Shown here piece after piece: positions 5,502-9,851 of a stretch of 9,851 nt of DNA. A program made the position numbers and the translations under genes. This DNA is from Synechococcaceae bacterium WBB_10_009 (GTDB lineage Bacteria > Cyanobacteriota > Cyanobacteriia > PCC-6307 > Cyanobiaceae). The notes under the pieces were generated by a model that worked only from the letters and a program-made list of their open reading frames with translations, searched no databases and was not told the DNA's origin. Location: contig RHBP01000062.1 in assembly GCA_010030955.1 (NCBI GenBank), forward strand, positions 1-9,851, in the 5' to 3' direction. Position 1 is the first letter of the stretch, and each line of letters begins with the position of its first letter.

Positions 5502-8228
5502 ATGGCCAGCGTTCGCCTTGCCGACTACCGCCCGGCGCCGTGCCTGATTGCCCACACGGATCTGCAGGTGCGCCTCTACGCCGACCACACCCTGGTGGAG
5601 GCCACGCTGCAGCTGGAGCCCAACCCCGCCGGCACGCCAGGCCCCCTCATCCTGCGGGGGGAGGAGCTGGAGCTGCTGGAGCTGCAGCTCGATGGCGCCC
5701 CCCTGGCGGCGACGGCCCACCGGATGGAACCCGGCGCCCTGGTGCTGCTGGAGCCGCCGGCCCGGCCGTTTGTGCTGCGCAGCCTGGTGCGCATCCACCC
5801 TGAAACCAACAGCAGCCTCGAGGGGCTGTACGTGAGCGGGGGCCTGTTCACCACCCAATGCGAAGCCGAGGGGTTCCGGCGCATCACCTACCACCCGGAT
5901 CGCCCCGACCTGCTCAGCCGTTTCCGGGTGCGGATTGAGGCGGACCGTGCCACCTGCCCGGTGCTGCTCTCCAACGGCAATTGCATCGACACGGGCCTGC
6001 TGCCGGCCGAACCCAACGCCGCCGGCGCCGAGCCCACGGCGCGCCACTTCGCCGTTTGGGAGGATCCGTTCCCCAAGCCCTCCTATCTGTTTGCCCTGGT
6101 GGCGGGGCGGTTGGAGGAGGTGAGCGATGGCTTCACCACCCGCAGCGGCAATGCTGTGCAGCTGCGGCTGCACGTGGAGCCCGGCGATGCGCCCTACACC
6201 GCCCACGCCATGGCGTCGCTGAAGCGCTCGATGCAATGGGATGAGCGCCGTTATGGCCTCGAGTACGACCTCGATGAGTTCAACATCGTGGCGGTGCGCC
6301 ACTTCAACATGGGCGCGATGGAGAACAAGAGCCTCAACATCTTCAATTCGAAGTTGGTGCTCGCCGATGCCGCCACCGCCAGCGATGGCGAACTGGAGCG
6401 CATCGAAAGTGTGATCGCCCATGAGTATTTCCACAATTGGACGGGCAACCGCATCACCTGCCGCGACTGGTTTCAGCTCTCCCTGAAGGAGGGCCTCACC
6501 GTGTTCCGTGACGCCAGCTTCACCGCTGATCTGCATTCCGCGGCGGTGAAGCGGATCGAGGACGTGTCGCTGCTGCGCAACACCCAGTTCCGGGAGGATG
6601 CCGGCCCCACGGCCCACCCCATCCAGCCGGATCACTACCAGGCGATCGACAACTTCTACACCACCACGATCTACGAGAAGGGATCGGAGGTGATCCGGGT
6701 GCTCCACACCCTGCTGGGGGAGGAGACGTTCATGCGGGGCATGGCGCTGTATGTGAGCCGTCATGACGGCAGCGCCGCCACCTGCGACGACTTTGTGCAG
6801 GCCATGCAGGATGCGGCGGAGCAGGCCTGGGCCGCTGGGGCCGCCATCCCCCGCTTTGATTTCGGCCAGTTCCGGCGTTGGTACCACCAGGCCGGCACCC
6901 CCCAGCTGCAGATCGAGCGCCACTGGGATGGCGATGCCGGCACCCTGCAGCTGCACATCCGCCAGCACACCCCGCGCACCCCCGGGCAGCCCGAGAAGCA
7001 ACCGCTGGTGATCCCGCTGCTGCTGGGGCTGCTGGGCCAGGTGGGGGAACCGTTGCCGGTGCGCGTTGCCGGTGAAACGCCGGAGGCCGCCGCCGCGGCC
7101 ACCCAGGCCCACGGTTGGGGCGAGGCCAGCCGCCTGGTGGTGGTCGACCAGCCCCAGCAGCAGCTCACCCTGGTGGGGCTCGAACCCCACAGCCATCCGC
7201 CGGCCCTGTCGCTGCTGCGCGGGTTTTCAGCGCCGGTGAAGCTGCAGGTGCCGCGCGACAGCCGGGAGCTGTTGCACCTGTTGGCCTGCGACAGCGACCC
7301 CTTCGCCCGCTGGGATGCCGGCCAGGAGCTGCTGCGCCAGGCGGTGCTGCAGCGGGCGGCCGGAGCCCCCAACGACGAACTGGAGGAGGGGTTGGTGGCG
7401 GCGTTCGAGCGGATCCTGGCGGAGCCGGGGTTGTGCGACGCCAACCGCAGCATGCTGCTGGCCCTGCCGGGGTTGCCGGAGCTGGAGGATGCGGCCGGTG
7501 AGGGCTGCGATCCCCCCGCCCTGTTTGAGGCGCTGCTGGCGCTGCAGCAACGCTTTGGTGAGGAGCTGCAGGAGCCCCTGGAGCACAGCCTGGAGCGCTG
7601 CCGCCCCGAATGGCTGCTGGCCTGGCCCGATGGGGTGGGCGACCGGGCCCTCACCGCCACCGCCTGGAGCTGGCGGGTGGCCGCGGCGGATCCGGGGGTG
7701 CGGGCCGAGGCCGCCGCCGCCGTGGAGGGCCCCTCGATGACCCTGGCCCGTGCCGGCCTGCGCGCCCTGCAGTGCCACGACTGCCCCGAGCGCAGCGCCG
7801 CCCTGGCGGCCTTCTACGAGCGCTGGCAGGACAAGCCGGTGATCCTCGATGCCTGGTTTGGCCTGGAGGCCTCCACCCCCTTCGGCGATGGCGTGGCCCG
7901 GGTGCGGCAGCTGCTGGAGCACCCCCGTTTCGATCCCGCCGCCCCCAATTCCCTGCGGGCGGTGCTGGGGGGCTTCGCTGGATCGGCGCCCCAGTTCCAT
8001 GCGGCCGATGGCCGTGGCTACCGCTTTGTGGCCGAGCAGATTGCCGCGGTGGATCAGCGCAACCCGATCACCGCCTCGCGCATGGCCAAGCTGTTTAGCC
8101 GCTGGCAGAGCTACGGCCCCGAGCGCAGCGCCCGCATGCGCGAGGCGCTCGAGCAGCTGGCGGCGGCGCCCCTCTCCCCCAACAGCCGCGAGGTGGTGGA
8201 TCAGTGCCTGGCGGTGGGGCCCGCTTGA
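5502..8228 (+). CDS. pepN: Aminopeptidase N (M1 family zinc metallopeptidase)
   Basis: PepN removes N-terminal residues from peptides in the cytosol, completing protein turnover. The 908-residue product is slightly longer than the E. coli enzyme (about 870). It has the N-terminal beta domain (about 1-200), the exopeptidase motif GAMEN (271-275), the zinc site HEYFHNW with H307, E308 and H311, and the third zinc ligand E330 in SLKEGLTVFRD. The catalytic tyrosine is Y391 in IYEKGSEVIRV. An Ig-like domain and a helical C-terminal domain complete the bacterial PepN architecture. There is no signal peptide. The start is ATG 5502, ten bases after the preceding stop and without a clear Shine-Dalgarno sequence; the N-terminus (VRLADYRPAPCLI) is typical of the family. 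It is probably the last gene of a plus-strand run beginning at 4389, and ends one base from the convergent gene's stop. Confidence 0.97.
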   Translation: MASVRLADYRPAPCLIAHTDLQVRLYADHTLVEATLQLEPNPAGTPGPLILRGEELELLELQLDGAPLAATAHRMEPGALVLLEPPARPFVLRSLVRIHPETNSSLEGLYVSGGLFTTQCEAEGFRRITYHPDRPDLLSRFRVRIEADRATCPVLLSNGNCIDTGLLPAEPNAAGAEPTARHFAVWEDPFPKPSYLFALVAGRLEEVSDGFTTRSGNAVQLRLHVEPGDAPYTAHAMASLKRSMQWDERRYGLEYDLDEFNIVAVRHFNMGAMENKSLNIFNSKLVLADAATASDGELERIESVIAHEYFHNWTGNRITCRDWFQLSLKEGLTVFRDASFTADLHSAAVKRIEDVSLLRNTQFREDAGPTAHPIQPDHYQAIDNFYTTTIYEKGSEVIRVLHTLLGEETFMRGMALYVSRHDGSAATCDDFVQAMQDAAEQAWAAGAAIPRFDFGQFRRWYHQAGTPQLQIERHWDGDAGTLQLHIRQHTPRTPGQPEKQPLVIPLLLGLLGQVGEPLPVRVAGETPEAAAAATQAHGWGEASRLVVVDQPQQQLTLVGLEPHSHPPALSLLRGFSAPVKLQVPRDSRELLHLLACDSDPFARWDAGQELLRQAVLQRAAGAPNDELEEGLVAAFERILAEPGLCDANRSMLLALPGLPELEDAAGEGCDPPALFEALLALQQRFGEELQEPLEHSLERCRPEWLLAWPDGVGDRALTATAWSWRVAAADPGVRAEAAAAVEGPSMTLARAGLRALQCHDCPERSAALAAFYERWQDKPVILDAWFGLEASTPFGDGVARVRQLLEHPRFDPAAPNSLRAVLGGFAGSAPQFHAADGRGYRFVAEQIAAVDQRNPITASRMAKLFSRWQSYGPERSARMREALEQLAAAPLSPNSREVVDQCLAVGPA

Positions 8229-8237
8229 GCTAGCGGG
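8220..8237. terminator. Candidate bidirectional hairpin at the pepN / hydrolase convergence
   Basis: CCCGCT (8220-8225) and AGCGGG (8232-8237) are perfect inverted repeats around TGAGCT. The loop contains the pepN stop TGA (8226-8228), and the opposite stop (8230-8232) straddles loop and stem. No T-run follows in either direction, so this is at best a non-canonical two-way terminator. Confidence 0.3.
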
Positions 8238-9387
8238 GCAGATCCAGCAGCTGCAGCCCCTGGTGCAGTTGGCTGAAGCGGCTGCGCCGCAGCTCGCCCC
8301 CCTCCGGGCCGGCGTGCAGGCCCCAGAGCCCCTCCCAGTAGAAATAGATCACGCCATGGCCCCGTTCGGCCGCCAGGCGCACCTTCTCGTTGAGGTTGGC
8401 CATGGCGGTGGTGCGGCCGCCGAAGCCCGCCAGGATGCCGATCTCCACGGGGATGCCCCAACCGCTGGCCTTCACCAGGGCGGGTTGCTGCAGGTCGCGC
8501 TCGAAGCCCTTCACGGAGTAGGCGTAGTTCTGCACCACCAGCTCATCGATCAGGTGCCCCAGGGCCCAGATCTCCCAGTCTTGGAGCCACACGTTGTACG
8601 CGAAGCGGAAGGGGCCCGGGGAGAGGCTCACGTAGGCGCTGCCGAGGCCACTGCTGCGCAGGGTGGCCCGCAGCTGGCGCAGCAGGGCGGTGAGCTTGTG
8701 GCGCCGCCAGGTCATCCAGGCCCGGTCGGTGTGGTTGTCGGGCGGTTGGCGGCCGGTTTCCTGTTGGAAGAGGTCGCGGGTGAAGGGGTCGTAGCCCAGC
8801 TCCACCGGCCAGGCGAAGTGGTCGTCGAGCTGGATGCCATCCACCCTGCAGCGCTGCACGATCTCGCCGATCAGCCCCAGCAGCCGCTGCTGCACCCCCG
8901 GGTGGGCGGGGTTGAGCCACACCATCGGTTTGCCGTGCATCTGCATGACGGTGCTGCCATCGCGCTTCTGCAGCACCCACTCCGGGTTGTCCCGCACCAC
9001 GGCGGCATCGGCGGGCTCCATCAGCCCGTACTCAAACCAGGGGATCACCTTGAGGCCGCGGCGGTGCGCCGCTTCGGTGAGGCTGCAGATGGGGTCGTGG
9101 CGGGCGCCGCTGCGCTCCAGGGCCGGTTCGATCGGGGCCCAGCGGCTGCGGTGGAAAGTCGTGCCGCGGCTCCACACATTGGGGTAGAGGGTGTTGAAAC
9201 CGGTGGCGGCCAGCTCGGCCACGGCCTGCTCCAGCCGCTCGCGGCTGTAGTACAGCGGGCTGGGGCTGTTGGTGAGCCACACGCCGACGCGCCGCGGGGC
9301 GGGCTCGGCCCGGGACCCTTGGGTGCCCGTTAGGGGTGCCAGGGCCAGCGCCGCGGCCAGGGCGAGGCCACGCCAGCGCTGCCGCAT
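8230..9387 (-). CDS. Exported family 10-like glycosyl hydrolase (DUF187 / YddW type)
   Basis: The 385-residue product begins with a signal peptide (MRQRWRG, hydrophobic 8-20, likely cleavage near 27-28). The mature part has the (beta/alpha)8-barrel pattern of the glycosyl-hydrolase-like 10 family: GVWLTN (35-40), GFNTLYPNVWSRGTTFH (63-79), GLKVIPWFEYGLM (111-123), WLNPAHPGV (157-165), VDGIQLDDHFAWP (182-194), VVQNYAY (284-290) and GVIYFYWEGLWG (345-356). D188 and D189 are candidate acidic active-site residues by position, which is inference. Relatives act on, or are thought to act on, cell-wall or extracellular glycans; the substrate here is unknown. Its ATG overlaps the prs stop by one base (TGATG), so it is probably translated by coupling from a prs transcript. 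The domain is complete. The family call is good; the activity is unproven. Confidence 0.88.
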   Translation of the reverse strand: MRQRWRGLALAAALALAPLTGTQGSRAEPAPRRVGVWLTNSPSPLYYSRERLEQAVAELAATGFNTLYPNVWSRGTTFHRSRWAPIEPALERSGARHDPICSLTEAAHRRGLKVIPWFEYGLMEPADAAVVRDNPEWVLQKRDGSTVMQMHGKPMVWLNPAHPGVQQRLLGLIGEIVQRCRVDGIQLDDHFAWPVELGYDPFTRDLFQQETGRQPPDNHTDRAWMTWRRHKLTALLRQLRATLRSSGLGSAYVSLSPGPFRFAYNVWLQDWEIWALGHLIDELVVQNYAYSVKGFERDLQQPALVKASGWGIPVEIGILAGFGGRTTAMANLNEKVRLAAERGHGVIYFYWEGLWGLHAGPEGGELRRSRFSQLHQGLQLLDLPR

Positions 9388-9851
9388 CAGCGGAACATCG
9401 AGCTCACGGAGCTCTCGTCGTGGATGCGCCAGATGGCCTCCCCGAGCATGTTGGCCACCGACAACACCTGCAGCTGCGGGAAGCGGCGCTCCTCGCTGAG
9501 GGGGATGGAGTTGGTCACGATCACCTCCTCAAACAGCCCCGGCGCCGAGAGACGCTCGATCGCCGGCGGCGAAAACACCGCATGGGTGGCGCAGGCCAGC
9601 ACGCGGGTGGCGCCCCGCTCCCGCAGCAGCCGTGCACCGGCGCAGATGGTGCCGCCGGTGTCGATCATGTCGTCGATCAGGATGGCGGTCTTGCCGGCCA
9701 CATCGCCGATCACCGTGAGGCTCTCGGCCACGTTGTGGCCCGAGCGGCGCTTGTCGATGATCGCCAGGGGGGCGTCGTTGAATTTCTTGGCGAAGGCGCG
9801 GGCCCGGGCCACGCCGCCCACATCCGGCGACACCACCACCACCTCGCCGAA
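9387..9851 (-). CDS. prs: Ribose-phosphate pyrophosphokinase, C-terminal part (5' end outside window)
   Basis: PRPP synthase makes phosphoribosyl pyrophosphate from ribose 5-phosphate and ATP for nucleotide, histidine, tryptophan and NAD synthesis. The window holds the last 154 residues, about half of the usual length of around 315-330. Visible motifs are VVSPDVGGVARARAFAKKF (6-24 of the fragment), DKRRSGHN (33-40), the PRPP-binding loop ILIDDMIDTGGTI (57-69), the ATHAVFSPPAIERL segment (88-101) and VTNSIP (112-117), which mark a class I Prs. The C-terminus ESSVSSMFR is, as I recall it, typical of cyanobacterial Prs. The stop codon TGA (9389-9387) shares its last base with the ATG of the downstream hydrolase gene. 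Start and promoter lie beyond the window. Confidence 0.97.
   Translation of the reverse strand, partial: FGEVVVVSPDVGGVARARAFAKKFNDAPLAIIDKRRSGHNVAESLTVIGDVAGKTAILIDDMIDTGGTICAGARLLRERGATRVLACATHAVFSPPAIERLSAPGLFEEVIVTNSIPLSEERRFPQLQVLSVANMLGEAIWRIHDESSVSSMFR

Noticed and set aside
5478..7196. Long minus-strand open frame (572 residues) opposite pepN
   Set aside because: Its product is a Gly/His/Ala-rich low-complexity translation without motifs, antisense to clearly functional M1 peptidase motifs; it is a by-product of high GC.
7849..9333. 494-residue plus-strand open frame over the pepN end and the hydrolase gene
   Set aside because: It is out of frame with pepN and antisense to the hydrolase barrel motifs, with no domain of its own.

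Overview
This is a GC-rich chromosomal stretch of a picocyanobacterium, most likely from the Cyanobium / high-GC Synechococcus group. The evidence is a ferredoxin-NADP reductase with an N-terminal CpcD-like phycobilisome domain, a SasA-type clock kinase with a KaiB-like sensor domain, a CpcS-like lipocalin-fold protein, a chloroplast/cyanobacterial-type tRNA-Glu, and strong coding GC bias throughout. Species assignment is inference. No gene or repeat points to a mobile element, phage or CRISPR locus; the genes all look like core genome.

Layout from left to right. Positions 1-794 (minus) hold the N-terminal 264 residues of glucose-6-phosphate dehydrogenase (zwf), cut by the window edge. Positions 910-2153 (minus) hold petH, followed by a strong intrinsic terminator at 861-884. 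petH is broken by two nearby frameshifts at about 1273-1301. Divergent from petH, 2278-2859 (plus) encodes a small SRPBCC lipid/cofactor-binding-fold protein that starts with TTG. tRNA-Glu(UUC) lies at 2899-2971 (minus) with its own terminator at 2866-2888. sasA is at 3090-4280 (minus). Divergent from sasA is a tight plus-strand run: a CpcS/CpeS-like protein (about 4389-4973), a small exported protein with a C-terminal KPAPAA repeat (4976-5491), and aminopeptidase N (5502-8228). pepN converges, with one base between stop codons, on a minus-strand pair: an exported glycosyl-hydrolase-like protein (8230-9387), which overlaps by one base the end of prs (PRPP synthase, 9387-9851, 5' end beyond the window).

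Functionally, zwf and petH both make NADPH, in the dark through the oxidative pentose phosphate pathway and in the light through photosystem I. PRPP synthase draws on the same pentose phosphate pool. SasA relays KaiC clock state to transcription, and the tRNA-Glu supplies both translation and tetrapyrrole synthesis by the C5 route. I found no convincing new multi-gene system. The strongest anomaly is the doubly frameshifted petH; the most open biological question is the clock-kinase-adjacent CpcS-like gene with an uncertain start. No gene-free stretch exceeds about 125 bases.
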